Source: CAWAHD01 sp963781785 (GTDB lineage: Bacteria; Planctomycetota; Planctomycetia; Isosphaerales; Isosphaeraceae). Taken from it: DNA of 64,000 bases. Positions within the stretch are counted from its first letter, which is position 1, and every line of letters begins with the position of its first letter. Below the pieces are notes generated by a model. That model saw only the letters and a list, made by a program, of their open reading frames with translations. It made no database searches and was not told the origin of the DNA. The stretch covers positions 3,658,001 through 3,722,000 of the forward strand of contig CAWAHD010000002.1 of NCBI GenBank assembly GCA_963781785.1. The letters run 5' to 3'. Of the stretch, positions 55,731-64,000 are shown piece by piece. The position numbers were made by a program, and so were the translations under genes.

Positions 55731-57194
55731 ATGTCCATTTCCATCAAACGGCTGCCCCTGAAATTGACGCCTGACCCTCGCCGCGTCATCACGCGCTTGT
55801 TCCGCCCCGGCGACATGAAGCGGGTCGCAAAAATCGTCAACCGAGTTCAGGCGTTTCCCGAATCGGAGGTCGAGCGTCTTCTGGCCCAGCTCGAACGTGA
55901 TTTTCATGACGGGCATCCGGATCTTCACGAGATGTTCGCCGAGAACTACGAGCAGATTTGCCAGCTTGACCCAACGCTACCGAAACCGACCATCGCTCGA
56001 AGGCTCTTGATCGGTGCCTGCTTCACGATGGACTACGCGCTCGAATCGGTCGCTCTCTTTAACCCCTCGATCGTTCCCGCCATCTTGCAGGATGACATGC
56101 CACCCGGGTCCCTGCGCTTTCTCATGAGCCTGCGGGCCGTCGGCGAAGGCCACATATCCTCGATCGTCTTCCGTGTCGGCGTGATCGGCGGCGATGGTGA
56201 TGTTCGGCTCGATCCACCCGGCTCTTACACCAAGCCGCTCAAGGCCACCGTGCCCGACCAGTTCGACAAGGCAACTTATCGCCGCGACCTCACCGTCATG
56301 AGCGTTCCACGGGAGCATTTCCAACCGATTCTCGACCGGCTGCCTGACCGGTTCACTCTCAAACAGCTCGCCGATGCGATCGACGCGACACGATGCGATC
56401 AGCACGCATCCGGCTTTCTCGAAGAGAGCGCCGATACCTTGATCTCGCTCACACGCGCGAATTATCAGCTTCACCTCCCGCACTCCCCGCCTGTCTTCCG
56501 CGAGGTCGAGATCGTGATCTTCCCGTTCTCGGACATCGAGCGCCACGGCATCGAAGACCTGAGGCTCGTGCGCTTTACCGACGATGACGGCCGCCACACC
56601 TACTACGGGACGTTCACTGCGTTTGACGGAGGACGCGCGTTCCCAAAACTGCTCGAATACGCCGGCGGCGATATGATCAACATCAGCCTGATTACCGGCG
56701 AATGCGCCAAGAACAAGGGGATGGCCCTGTTCCCCAGGCGAATCCGGGGAAACTATGCCATGATTTCACGGATCGATAACGAAAACCTGTATTACATGGA
56801 ATCCGACGATGTCCTGGCCTGGGAACACGCACAGCTCATCCAGGAGCCGAAGTTTGCCTGGCAGGTGATCCAGATCGGCAACTGCGGCTCGCCAATTGAG
56901 ACCGAACAGGGCTGGCTGCTCATGACGCATGGCGTCGGACCAATGCGCGAATACTGCATCGGCGCGACTTTGCTCGACAAGGATGAGCCCTGGCGGGTGA
57001 TCGCTCAGTCGAGAGAGCCTCTGCTCATGCCCACCGATGACGAACGTTCGGGATATGTCCCGAACGTGGTCTATTCCTGCGGAGCGATGGTGCACAACCG
57101 CATGCTCATCATCCCTTATGCCTTGAGCGACCTTGCTACCAGCATCGCCCGCGTTGATCTCGACGAACTGCTGGACTCACTCGAACGATCCTGA
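55731..57194 (+). CDS. GH130-family glycoside phosphorylase
   Basis: 488 residues. Family members split beta-mannosides (and some other glycosides) with inorganic phosphate, giving a sugar 1-phosphate. GH130 features seen: LMSLRAVGEGHISSIVFRVG, LRLVRFTDDDGRHTYYGTFT, GMALFPRRIRGNYAMISRID, NENLYYMESDD, GWLLMTHGVGPMREYCIGAT and RVIAQSREPLLMPTDDERSG. The N-terminal about 100 residues form the helical extension of the group with multi-domain length (about 490), rather than the short about 330-residue form. It follows the phosphofructokinase gene closely, linking it to sugar catabolism. Substrate not determined. Confidence 0.88.
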   Translation: MSISIKRLPLKLTPDPRRVITRLFRPGDMKRVAKIVNRVQAFPESEVERLLAQLERDFHDGHPDLHEMFAENYEQICQLDPTLPKPTIARRLLIGACFTMDYALESVALFNPSIVPAILQDDMPPGSLRFLMSLRAVGEGHISSIVFRVGVIGGDGDVRLDPPGSYTKPLKATVPDQFDKATYRRDLTVMSVPREHFQPILDRLPDRFTLKQLADAIDATRCDQHASGFLEESADTLISLTRANYQLHLPHSPPVFREVEIVIFPFSDIERHGIEDLRLVRFTDDDGRHTYYGTFTAFDGGRAFPKLLEYAGGDMINISLITGECAKNKGMALFPRRIRGNYAMISRIDNENLYYMESDDVLAWEHAQLIQEPKFAWQVIQIGNCGSPIETEQGWLLMTHGVGPMREYCIGATLLDKDEPWRVIAQSREPLLMPTDDERSGYVPNVVYSCGAMVHNRMLIIPYALSDLATSIARVDLDELLDSLERS

Positions 57195-57237
57195 AAGCAG
57201 AGCTGCCCCGACAAAAGGGTCGAAACACTTGGCTGGC

Positions 57238-58209
57238 TTACTCGTCCACGACGAGACTGGCTCCCTCATTGGCTGCTCTGGTCCAGAACATGGAGAACGG
57301 ATCGAGACCCAATCGAAGCAGTCTGTCTACTGCCACGCTGCTCTCGCCGCTATTTCGATCGGTGAAGGCGTAGAGACTCGGACCCCAAGAACTCTGACCC
57401 ACACCGGCAAAGCCCATGCTCTTCAGCTCGTGGATGATCGCGGCGGCGCGCGGCACTGCGAAAATGCCGCCTTGCGCCGATGCGAAGGCAGCACCAACCC
57501 GTGATTGAAGCTCCTCGAGCGCAGCGCCAAAGGCTCCCAGGTCGCGCTCGACAACCGCTGGAAGCATCTCCAGCAGCACAAGCCGGCAGAGCGTGTCGGT
57601 CTCGCTCTGCGCGATCGGAGGGAGGTCGGCAAAGGCCCGGCTCTCATCTATCCCGTGGAGGCCGCGGACTCCCGGCGGCTGAATAATCAAGATCGACCAG
57701 TCCTGGGGAAACGCTGCTCGCACCAAGAGCGGAGGAAACTCGGTCTCGGGCTTTCGGCCGCCATCGACGATCAGTCCACCCAGGTGAAACCCGTGCAGGC
57801 CGACTCCGGAACGGCCTCCGCGGCCTGTGAGCCGGGCAAGCTCCGCAACCGTCACATCCGGCGCACCGGCCAAGCTCAAGACCGCCCGCGCCACCGCCAG
57901 CGAGAGCTGCGTACCCACCCCCAAACCCACGTGCTCTCCTGGAGCGCTTTCGACTTGGATCCGGACCGGCGATACGGGGATGCGTAACTCATGCAGCCGC
58001 GCTCGAAGCCCCGCGATGATCCGTTCAACCCGCTGCGCCAGCGGCCCTTCGATCCGCCAGTCAAACGCTCGCTCAGCCCTGAGCACGATGCCAGGCTCCT
58101 GGATCATCAGGCCGACTCCGCCGAATTGCCGGCTGGCCCCTGGGCCCCAGCCCAGAAGCCCGAAGTGCAGCCGGCTTGGCGTTCGAATCCGCACAGAAGG
58201 GCTGCTCAT
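57238..58209 (-). CDS. mptG: Beta-ribofuranosylaminobenzene 5'-phosphate synthase (MptG-like), H4MPT biosynthesis
   Basis: 323 residues of the GHMP-kinase fold. VRIRTPSRLHFGLLGWGPGA is the N terminus seen in beta-RFAP synthases, and VGLGVGTQLSLAVARAVLSL is the glycine-rich loop. GRGGRSGVGLHGFHLGGLIV and AQGGIFAVPRAAAIIHELKS complete the family pattern. It joins PRPP with an aminobenzoate/hydroxybenzoate, the first committed step to tetrahydromethanopterin. Last of a tight minus-strand set (SDR, DHPS-like, DUF447, mptG), overlapping DUF447 by ATGA. The C1-carrier pathway is known in some planctomycetes. Confidence 0.85.
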   Translation of the reverse strand: MSSPSVRIRTPSRLHFGLLGWGPGASRQFGGVGLMIQEPGIVLRAERAFDWRIEGPLAQRVERIIAGLRARLHELRIPVSPVRIQVESAPGEHVGLGVGTQLSLAVARAVLSLAGAPDVTVAELARLTGRGGRSGVGLHGFHLGGLIVDGGRKPETEFPPLLVRAAFPQDWSILIIQPPGVRGLHGIDESRAFADLPPIAQSETDTLCRLVLLEMLPAVVERDLGAFGAALEELQSRVGAAFASAQGGIFAVPRAAAIIHELKSMGFAGVGQSSWGPSLYAFTDRNSGESSVAVDRLLRLGLDPFSMFWTRAANEGASLVVDE

Positions 58210-58817
58210 GAGGTTGATTGACTCGGGTCAAGCTCAAAGCCACGTTGCGCGGCCGCCTCGCACACATGCCGGTGCAGGAGCGCGAACGCTGCCCGCTCTC
58301 GAGGTCCACCGGTCTTGTCGACGAGAACCGCAAGCTTGCGAAACTCGGCAAGCATTTCATCCAGGGGCAACCACGCCGTCCGCGTCGCCAGGATAGCCGC
58401 TTCGACCACCGCGTGTTTCCCCCGGTTAAATCCGAAAAAGTCGCGAAGCCGTCCCTGCGCGACTGTCTCGGCCAGGATCGTCGTCCGGTCTTCCCTGTCG
58501 TCGAGCTCGACGACTCGAAACTCATGGTAACGGCAGGCGTCCAGCAGAACTCGGCCGGATACGACCTCGGCCGCGCGCGTGGCCGGTGCTGGCGACGGAG
58601 TAGCACTGATGGCTGTCTGAGCCAGCAAGAGCACGTCGTCCGTGACGTGAAAGACCCCCTCGCCTCGCGCTTTCAAATTCTGATAAGTCGTCGACGTCCG
58701 AAACGGACGCAACACCATCCGTGCGATGGCCGAGCCGGGGTCGACCTGGGGACCCATCGGGGCGATGTTGAGTGCCCCGTCCGCGTTCAGTGTTGTCACG
58801 ATCCCTTCCAGAATCAC
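58206..58817 (-). CDS. DUF447-family protein of the H4MPT cluster
   Basis: 203 residues from GTG 58817: MILEGIVTTLNADGALNIAP, MGPQVDP, MVLRPFRTSTTYQNLKARGE, GVFHVTDDVLLLAQTAIS. DUF447 proteins resemble flavin-reductase-like split barrels and are found in archaeal and planctomycete/methylotroph C1 clusters; the exact reaction is unsettled. Overlaps the stop of the DHPS-like gene by GTGA and the start of mptG by ATGA, so the three are translated together. Confidence 0.82.
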   Translation of the reverse strand: MILEGIVTTLNADGALNIAPMGPQVDPGSAIARMVLRPFRTSTTYQNLKARGEGVFHVTDDVLLLAQTAISATPSPAPATRAAEVVSGRVLLDACRYHEFRVVELDDREDRTTILAETVAQGRLRDFFGFNRGKHAVVEAAILATRTAWLPLDEMLAEFRKLAVLVDKTGGPRERAAFALLHRHVCEAAAQRGFELDPSQSTS

Positions 58818-60286
58818 GCACGCTCCTCTTCTACACCCGGGGCGTCGCCGGCTGTTTCTGGCGCGGCTTGCCCGGCGATGCCCGAGTCTCGCCCAGCCGG
58901 CTCGTTTCGCCGCGCCAGGTGGCTCACCTCGGGCTCGGTCAAGAACCCCCAGTCCATGGCTTGATCCTGGCGATAGATCTTGCTCAGCGTCAAGGCAGTT
59001 TTTGCCTTCATCAACTCGTAGCCCAGGTAAAACGCGTGCGCAGCATCCGATACCCCCATCTGCTCGAAAAGCAGGAACGGATCATGACCGCTGAGCAGGC
59101 TGACGTTATTGAGGGCGTGAATCATTCCGCCCTCGGCGAAGATCCGCCAGTTGGGGTCGCGGATTCGCCTCTGTATCTGGGCCAGGTTCTCGCTGCCGAA
59201 TTCGGCGACCCTGGGATCGCGCAGCAAAACCAGGCGCGCCTCGAGGTGCTTGGGCAAGGTGTGATGAATCACTGCGTAATAGACCAGACGGCGCGCCAGG
59301 TCGAGCTCGCGCACCGACGAACGCGCCCAGTTGATCACCGCCGTTGTCAAGACGCTGTGAATCTTCAATTCCTCGCAGAACCCGAGCAAGATGGTGTTCA
59401 CTCCGGCCGAATCCGCGTCGGTCAGCTCGGTCAGGTTGCCAGTGCCCATGATCATCGCCGCTTCTGGATAGCGGCGGCGGATCTCGAGATACCGGCCAAG
59501 CGAAGCCGCGAAGCCAAAGCCGATCGGCTCGAGGATCGGGTCGATGCGGAATGCCACCCCTTTGCGAACCAGAAATTCCACGGTCTCATCGAGCCCCTCA
59601 AGCGTACCAGGCTGGTCCGGGATCGCCACGACCTCGACCCCCCAGTCTGAAGCATGCTCGCGGTTGCTCGCGTTCACGCTCAACACCAGCTCGGCACCCG
59701 CCGAGACGGCCAGCCCTGTCTCCACCGGGTCGAAACTATCGATTGAGACCCGCAGGCCCTGGTCGCGAAGGGCGGTCACCGCCTCGCCGGCCTTCGTCCA
59801 GCTTGATCCCGGGCTGCACCCCAGGTCGATCACGTCGGCGCCTTCCGAGCGAAATCGCTCCGCTTGTTCGATCAGCTCGTCCCAACCGAGCCGATGTGCG
59901 TGATTGATCTCGGCGAGGATCTCGATGTCATAGCCGCCATAACCCTGCTGGAAGCCCTGATCTTGGCCGAAGTGACGCGGCAGGTCGCGCAGGTCCGCGG
60001 GACCGAGCTCAACCACGACGTCCCGCGACTTCTCGATGATCGGAGCCAGGTCGCCCTGGCAATAACCCGGCAGAATCACGCGATCGACCCCTTCGGATAC
60101 ATCGAGATGGCGTGCGATCCAACGAGGCGTCATGAGCGCCGCCACCGAGATCGGCAGCACGGCCACTTCCGCCCGGAAACCTGCACGCAGTGCCAGATCG
60201 TCCAGAACCTGCCGGAGCGCGAACTCGGCCAGCCGGCCGGTCACGAAAAGGCAACGGGGACGATCCGCCCCAGTCTCGTCAGTCAC
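58814..60286 (-). CDS. Dihydropteroate synthase-like protein of the H4MPT cluster
   Basis: 490 residues from GTG 60286. The N-terminal about 140 residues are a separate domain (CLFVTGRLAEFALRQVLDDL; GVDRVILPGYCQGDL). The TIM-barrel DHPS-like part carries GADVIDLGCSPG, VSIDSFDPVETGLAVSAGAE and LVLSVNASNREH, matching the DxxxxSxRPG / D-S-F-D / VN pattern of pterin-binding enzymes in diverged form. It would couple the pterin to the aminobenzene-ribose moiety in H4MPT synthesis, the counterpart of folate's DHPS. The C-terminal 30 residues are acidic and disordered. Confidence 0.85.
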   Translation of the reverse strand: MTDETGADRPRCLFVTGRLAEFALRQVLDDLALRAGFRAEVAVLPISVAALMTPRWIARHLDVSEGVDRVILPGYCQGDLAPIIEKSRDVVVELGPADLRDLPRHFGQDQGFQQGYGGYDIEILAEINHAHRLGWDELIEQAERFRSEGADVIDLGCSPGSSWTKAGEAVTALRDQGLRVSIDSFDPVETGLAVSAGAELVLSVNASNREHASDWGVEVVAIPDQPGTLEGLDETVEFLVRKGVAFRIDPILEPIGFGFAASLGRYLEIRRRYPEAAMIMGTGNLTELTDADSAGVNTILLGFCEELKIHSVLTTAVINWARSSVRELDLARRLVYYAVIHHTLPKHLEARLVLLRDPRVAEFGSENLAQIQRRIRDPNWRIFAEGGMIHALNNVSLLSGHDPFLLFEQMGVSDAAHAFYLGYELMKAKTALTLSKIYRQDQAMDWGFLTEPEVSHLARRNEPAGRDSGIAGQAAPETAGDAPGVEEERA

Positions 60287-60388
60287 GCCTGGCCCTCGTG
60301 GTGGCCTGCAAGAACGATCAGCGGTTGACCCATCGTCTTCACGCTCAAGCAGCCGATGGCCGAAGAAACCAACAAGGCTCCATTCAGC

Positions 60389-61162
60389 TCAGCGCACGGC
60401 CCCTCCATTGACGCGCACAACCTGACCCGTGAGGAACGAGGCACCCGCTCCGACCAGAAAGCAAGCGGCTGCGCCGACGTCTGCGGGTGTGCCCCAGCGT
60501 GCCAGGGGCGTCTCGCCGACCGCCCGGGCCTGCCAGGCTCCGGACGCCTTTTCTCCCCAGGCCGTCTTGATCCAGCCAGGAGCCAGCGCATTCACCCGCA
60601 CTTTGGGCGCCAGGCTCAAGGCCAGGCTACGCGTGAAAGCGAGGATGGCTCCTTTGGTCGCGGCAAACAGCTCGCCCGAGTCTCCCTCCATACCGGTCTC
60701 CGCTTGGTCCCAACCCATGGTCACGATCGCTCCCGATCCCCGGGCTGCCATTCGCCGGCCAATCGCGCGACACAGGCGAATCGTCGCGACGACGTCCACC
60801 GACCAGAGCAAGTCGAGCTTGGCATCGAACGAAAGCTTGGCGGCTGTGCCGGTCAGCGTATCGGCGCCGGCCAGGTGCAGCCAGGCGTCGAGGCCTCCCC
60901 ACAAGGACCATGCCTCTTCCACAAGCTGGTCGCCGGCCGCTCGATCGGCCAGGTCGGCCATCAGCACGGCCGAACGCCCTCCTCGCTGCCTCACCTCGTT
61001 CGCGACCGCCTCGGCCGCATCGGTCGACCTTCGCCCGTGAACGATCACGTCGGCCCCGGCCTCGGCCAGCGCCAGCGCCACACCCCGGCCAATGCCGGAC
61101 GTCGAGCCCAGCACGATCGTGCGGCATTCTTTCAAGTCGGCTCTCGATTGATCGCTGGGCAT
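60389..61162 (-). CDS. SDR-family oxidoreductase without the catalytic tyrosine, H4MPT cluster
   Basis: 257 residues from ATG 61162. Rossmann fold with TIVLGSTSGIGRGVALALAE (nucleotide loop GxxxGIG), VHGRRSTDAAEAV and ADTLTGTAAK. In the catalytic stretch MGWDQAETGMEGDSGELFAA-TKGA, the Tyr of YxxxK is Phe166 (Lys170 remains), and the expected Ser is also not evident. APKVRVNALAPGWIKTAWGE and a typical C terminus (LTGQVVRVNGGAVR) follow. Context suggests a pterin-reducing role, as with pteridine reductase-like SDRs, but loss of Tyr makes the mechanism unclear. First gene of the set; about 100 bp from the DHPS-like gene. Confidence 0.78.
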   Translation of the reverse strand: MPSDQSRADLKECRTIVLGSTSGIGRGVALALAEAGADVIVHGRRSTDAAEAVANEVRQRGGRSAVLMADLADRAAGDQLVEEAWSLWGGLDAWLHLAGADTLTGTAAKLSFDAKLDLLWSVDVVATIRLCRAIGRRMAARGSGAIVTMGWDQAETGMEGDSGELFAATKGAILAFTRSLALSLAPKVRVNALAPGWIKTAWGEKASGAWQARAVGETPLARWGTPADVGAAACFLVGAGASFLTGQVVRVNGGAVR

Positions 61163-61279
61163 CACACCAAAATCCTCGCCTGATCGGACTGGCCCCCGAT
61201 CCCGAAGGTCGCGTAGATTCGTCCTGTCTTGATCCACCCGATCCCTGTCACATTTTACGAACCCCCATCGAGTCCGCAC

Positions 61280-62476
61280 ATGGGCAAGGCACTACTCCGG
61301 TTCCAGCGGATTCTGTCGGTCCTGCAAACCGGCTGGTCGATCCTGGGACTCACGCTCGTCGTGATCCTCGTCCTGGAGGCCGGCTTGCGAATCACCTTCG
61401 CGATCCATGACCGGCTGTCTGCTCAGCCTGTCCCCGATCGCCACGTCCTTACCGAGGGTTATGGCGGGGAAACCTGGCCCATCCAGCACTATCGCGAACT
61501 CGAGCAGATCGAGGAGCGCTGGCAGCCTTATGTCTACTTCCGCCCCAAGCCGTTCCAGGGTCAGACGATCACGATCAATGCGGACGGTCTTCGCGCGACA
61601 TGGGAGCCTCCGGCGCCCGGCAACGACGGCCCCGTTCGTCAAGACATCAAGCTCCTGATGTTGGGTGGATCCTCGCTCTGGGGCTTCGGCGCACGCGACG
61701 ACCAGACCATTCCCTCGCTGGTGGTCCGCATCCTTCACGAGAAAGGGCGGCGTGTCGAAGTCAGGAACCTGTCCGAAATTGGCTATGTCAGCACGCAGGA
61801 GCGGATCGCTCTTGCTCAGGAGCTTCAAGCGGGATACCGGCCCGACGTCGTGGTCTTTTTCGATGGCGTTAACGACACGACCTCGGCGCTGCTCGAGCGG
61901 CAAGCCGGCCTGTCGACCAACGAAATTAACCGCCGCAATGAGTTCAATCTTTTGCATTCAGCGCCTCGGCTCGCGGCTACCTTGGGCGCCAGGCTCTTGA
62001 AGGACTCGGGCTCATATCGCTTCGCGCAGTCCGTTCAGTTCCGGCTGACCGGAGGAGCCTCGACATCGAACGTTGTTCCTTCCAAGGAGGTCGAGCGCGC
62101 ACTCGCGGCTCAGGTTGCCGGCCGTTATGCTGCCAACGTCAGGATTGTTGAGACCCTGGCCCGCGGATATCGCTTCCATCCTCTGTTCTTCTGGCAACCG
62201 GTCGTCTTTACGAAGCCGAAGCTGACTTCCTTCGAACGCGAGGAGGTTGCGAAGTACGCGTGGGCTGAGTCGATGTTCCACGCTGTGTACGGCGAAATCC
62301 GCGACAAGGCCGAGCTCCGAGCTGACCCAGCCTTTCACGACATCAGCGACCTCTTCGCCGATCAAGAGAATCTGATCTTCATCGACTATTGCCACACGAC
62401 CGAGTCGGCGAACGCCCGGATCGCGGCCCGGCTGGTGGATCGTGTGATTGGAGTTCTGGAGCCAAGTCCTCGGTAG
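61280..62476 (+). CDS. Membrane-anchored SGNH hydrolase
   Basis: 398 residues from ATG 61280. N-terminal helix SILGLTLVVILVLEAGLRIT, then the SGNH blocks: LMLGGSSLWGFGA (block I, catalytic Ser), VVVFFDGVNDTTS (block III, GxND) and FIDYCHTTESAN (block V, DxxH, the Asp/His pair). By family, it hydrolyses acyl esters or carbohydrate acetyl groups; anchored SGNH proteins often act on cell-surface polysaccharides. Divergent from the SDR gene, sharing an about 120-bp promoter region. Frame intact. Confidence 0.85.
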   Translation: MGKALLRFQRILSVLQTGWSILGLTLVVILVLEAGLRITFAIHDRLSAQPVPDRHVLTEGYGGETWPIQHYRELEQIEERWQPYVYFRPKPFQGQTITINADGLRATWEPPAPGNDGPVRQDIKLLMLGGSSLWGFGARDDQTIPSLVVRILHEKGRRVEVRNLSEIGYVSTQERIALAQELQAGYRPDVVVFFDGVNDTTSALLERQAGLSTNEINRRNEFNLLHSAPRLAATLGARLLKDSGSYRFAQSVQFRLTGGASTSNVVPSKEVERALAAQVAGRYAANVRIVETLARGYRFHPLFFWQPVVFTKPKLTSFEREEVAKYAWAESMFHAVYGEIRDKAELRADPAFHDISDLFADQENLIFIDYCHTTESANARIAARLVDRVIGVLEPSPR

Positions 62477-62595
62477 TGTGTGGTGCTCAGCCCGCGGATC
62501 TTGGTGGTCGGCGACCGCCGCGGCGCTGAAGTCTGGCCCTCCCCAAAACGGCATAGTGCTCCGGTCCGCGATCTATCTTGTTACGCCAATTGGGT

Positions 62596-62830
62596 TTAAC
62601 CCGTGTCGGTTGAGTAATCGGAAATCACGCATTTTCGGACCTATCGACTGGTCGTAAAAGGGCTTACAGCGTGTCGGTTGAATAATCGGAACCCTTTTCG
62701 AATTGGCCGCATCCCGTTTCAGATTAACGACTTAACCCATGTCGGTTGAATAATCGGAAATTTGGCCGCGAGTTTGTCCCATCCCATTATGAAAAAATGA
62801 CTTAGCCCATGTCGGTTGAATAATCGGACC
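62596..62830 (+). repeat. Four-unit periodic repeat array, possible mobile-element end
   Basis: Units at 62596-62624, 62664-62692, 62732-62760 and 62802-62830. Starts are 68, 68 and 70 bp apart. Each reads TTAA-like, a short variable part, then TGTCGGTTGAATAATCGGAA (unit 1 has GAGTAAT). Spacers differ, although GGCCGC recurs in two of them. It is the plus-strand version of the array at 34.1 kb. Confidence 0.88.
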
Positions 62831-62927
62831 CTGGCTTCCCGCGTCTCAGACGACGGTCGAGCGGGCGTTGGTCGTCCCTATAACCGATGCTTCCGTTGTA
62901 CATGGCTCCGGATCATTCATTTCAGGG

Positions 62928-63218
62928 TCAGCCGGCCGGATGGTTCGGTGGTGGTTTGGTGCGGTCCGTGGGATGTGCGAGACCCGGTCGCTCCTCGGTC
63001 GGCCTTCCGACCCCATGGCCGCACGATTCGTAATGCAGTCTCATGTGCAGGTCGTGGAGGGCGCAGTAAGCCCTGTCGACCGTCTGGTAGACGGCGCCCT
63101 TCTCGTCAAACCCCAGCGCGTCGAGTCGCCGCCGGCATCGATGAAGGAAGTGAAGCATCGGCCGTATCCGGTCCCGAAGCGCCTCGGCTTGTTTGGTCGT
63201 GAGCCGCGGGTGTTCCAT
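62928..63218 (-). CDS. Small hypothetical protein
   Basis: 96 residues: MEHPRLTTKQAEALRDRIRP, MLHFLHRCRRRLDALGFDEK, GAVYQTVDRAYCALHDLHMR, LHYESCGHGVGRP. A helical, His/Arg-rich small protein with the coherent pattern of a conserved planctomycete family: two helices, then LHDLHMRLHYxSCGxGVGR. No function known. It lies just beyond the periodic repeats, so it may belong to an adjoining mobile region. Confidence 0.55.
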   Translation of the reverse strand: MEHPRLTTKQAEALRDRIRPMLHFLHRCRRRLDALGFDEKGAVYQTVDRAYCALHDLHMRLHYESCGHGVGRPTEERPGLAHPTDRTKPPPNHPAG

Positions 63219-63575
63219 GTTGTTACTGTATACACGTACACTTTAGCAGCGTCAAGCTTGAGGTGGCCAGAAGTCGCGGCGCTGATGTGCCGCAATCAAG
63301 CGGACGGATGGAATTGCCGCGATTGAGTAGGATCTGTGGGAAACCCGGAAGCCGCGCTGCTCTCTCGAAGAAACCTTGGCGACTTTTCTTTGCCTGAAGG
63401 CCGGCTGGCCGTTTACGATCTACCATTATGTATTAAGGCGCGCGCGTGTCCGATTCCCTCTGGCCGAGGCGACTGCGATGCAGGTTGTCCCCGACCAGAA
63501 ATGCTTGAACGGACAGAAGGTCTGCGCATCGACACGACCAATCGGGCTTAGCGATGAGCTTGTCGAGAACTTGGC
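63219..63575. other. Intergenic, no gene recognised
   Basis: About 357 bp with no ORF that looks like a protein. Likely promoter region for the toxin-antitoxin pair. Confidence 0.35.
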
Positions 63576-63923
63576 ATGAAGAGCAAGCAACGCCATCGCA
63601 AAAAAGGACACCTGGATCAGAAGGTTTTGACCGAGATTATTGAGCGCGTCGCCGAGGCCGCGCAACCCGACAAGATCATCCTTTTCGGTTCGGCCGCACG
63701 CGGTGAGATGGGCCCCGATAGCGATATCGACCTGCTGGTCATCAGGAGCGGAAAGTTCGACCACTGGCGCCTGCTGACTGCCATTTATCGCCACTTGCGC
63801 GGGGACCACGCCGCAGTGGATGTCGTGCTTGCCACACCCGAAGACATCCAACTCTATGGCGATTCGCCCTACCTGGTCTTTTACCCGGCATTGCGGGAGG
63901 GCAGGGTCGTTTATGGGGCGTAA
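63576..63923 (+). CDS. mntA: MNT-type nucleotidyltransferase antitoxin
   Basis: 115 residues. KIILFGSAARGEMGPDSDID, LLVI gives the minimal nucleotidyltransferase core GSxARGxxxxxSDIDLLV with both Asp residues for Mg-ATP, and VDVVLATPEDIQLYG the third acidic position. MntA proteins AMPylate or otherwise modify the partner HepT toxin to block it. The 3' end overlaps the next gene by 11 bp, the normal MNT/HEPN layout. Confidence 0.9.
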   Translation: MKSKQRHRKKGHLDQKVLTEIIERVAEAAQPDKIILFGSAARGEMGPDSDIDLLVIRSGKFDHWRLLTAIYRHLRGDHAAVDVVLATPEDIQLYGDSPYLVFYPALREGRVVYGA

Positions 63924-64000
63924 ACGCTACCCGCCGACCGATCCACGCGAGTGGCTCAACCGGGCCAGGAGCAACCTGGCTGGGGCCGGTCAGGCTGATT
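63913..64000 (+). CDS. hepT: HEPN-domain toxin (HepT-like), 5' end only
   Basis: First 29 codons, MGRKRYPPTDPREWLNRARS, NLAGAGQAD, cut by the end of the window. DPREWLNRARSNLAxA is the conserved first helix of HEPN proteins that pair with MNT enzymes. HEPN toxins are RNases using an RxxxxH motif, which lies beyond the window. Confidence 0.75.
   Translation, partial: MGRKRYPPTDPREWLNRARSNLAGAGQAD

Noticed and set aside
60283..60405. A 41-codon minus ORF between the SDR and DHPS-like genes
   Set aside because: Reads plausibly (LIVLAGHHEGQA) and overlaps the next start, but is too short and unsupported to call.
62596..62830. CRISPR array of about 29-bp repeats and 39-bp spacers
   Set aside because: The repeats vary between units (GAGTAAT, ACAGCG), spacers share GGCCGC, only four units exist and no cas gene is nearby.

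Overview
The window looks like chromosomal DNA of a planctomycete, most likely of the Isosphaeraceae/Gemmata type. This is inferred from the gene set, not from a marker gene. The evidence is high GC, ECF sigma factors with long extensions, a Ser/Thr kinase next to an FHA protein, a DUF1080 protein, a secreted protein with a single CxxCH, a TPM-domain protein, tetrahydromethanopterin (H4MPT) biosynthesis genes in an aerobic-type bacterial background, and many dispersed short repeats and toxin-antitoxin remnants. No rRNA or tRNA gene was recognised.

Layout. 1-4.7 kb: the 3' end of a DHH-family phosphoesterase, a D-threonine aldolase-like PLP enzyme, then lipB-lipA on the minus strand (the LipB lacks both catalytic residues) and a secreted protein. 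4.8-13.4 kb: a signalling block (PEP mutase/isocitrate lyase-family enzyme, coiled-coil protein, FHA protein, Ser/Thr kinase, membrane protein, ECF sigma factor and its zinc-binding partner). Almost every gene here is split by small indels, several of them compensating, so the block is either poorly sequenced or decaying. 13.4-15.1 kb: gene remnants (DUF433/DUF5615 toxin-antitoxin, beta-lactamase-fold). 15.1-17.2 kb: a membrane-tethered ECF sigma factor fused to a cysteine-less redoxin fold. 17.5-34.7 kb: an accessory region with truncated toxin-antitoxin genes (PIN, HicAB, antitoxin/PIN scar), an HNH nuclease, MITE-like repeats, a 710-bp segmental duplication, a HEAT-repeat gene and, at 23,218-27,700, a 4.48-kb transposon carrying two different DDE integrases plus two accessory ORFs. 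It is bounded by TGT...ACA inverted repeats and sits between two different truncated genes.

34.7-62.5 kb is mostly intact core genome: K+-independent membrane pyrophosphatase; an ExbB-ExbD-ExbD-membrane protein-VWA operon; a MurE paralogue whose ATP-binding and substrate motifs are degenerate; a CxxCH secreted protein; TPM and DUF1080 proteins; an M24 peptidase; accB-accC; an ISKra4-type insertion sequence; a phosphofructokinase with the pyrophosphate-type D/K signature; a GH130 glycoside phosphorylase; an H4MPT cluster (SDR, dihydropteroate synthase-like, DUF447, MptG); and an SGNH hydrolase. The window closes with a four-unit 68-bp-periodic repeat array (62.6 kb) and the start of an MNT/HEPN toxin-antitoxin pair.

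A second copy of the periodic repeat family lies at 34.1 kb in opposite orientation. The two arrays flank the intact 34-62 kb block and look like transposase-binding sites of mobile-element ends. The pyrophosphatase and the PPi-type phosphofructokinase together suggest pyrophosphate-centred energy metabolism.
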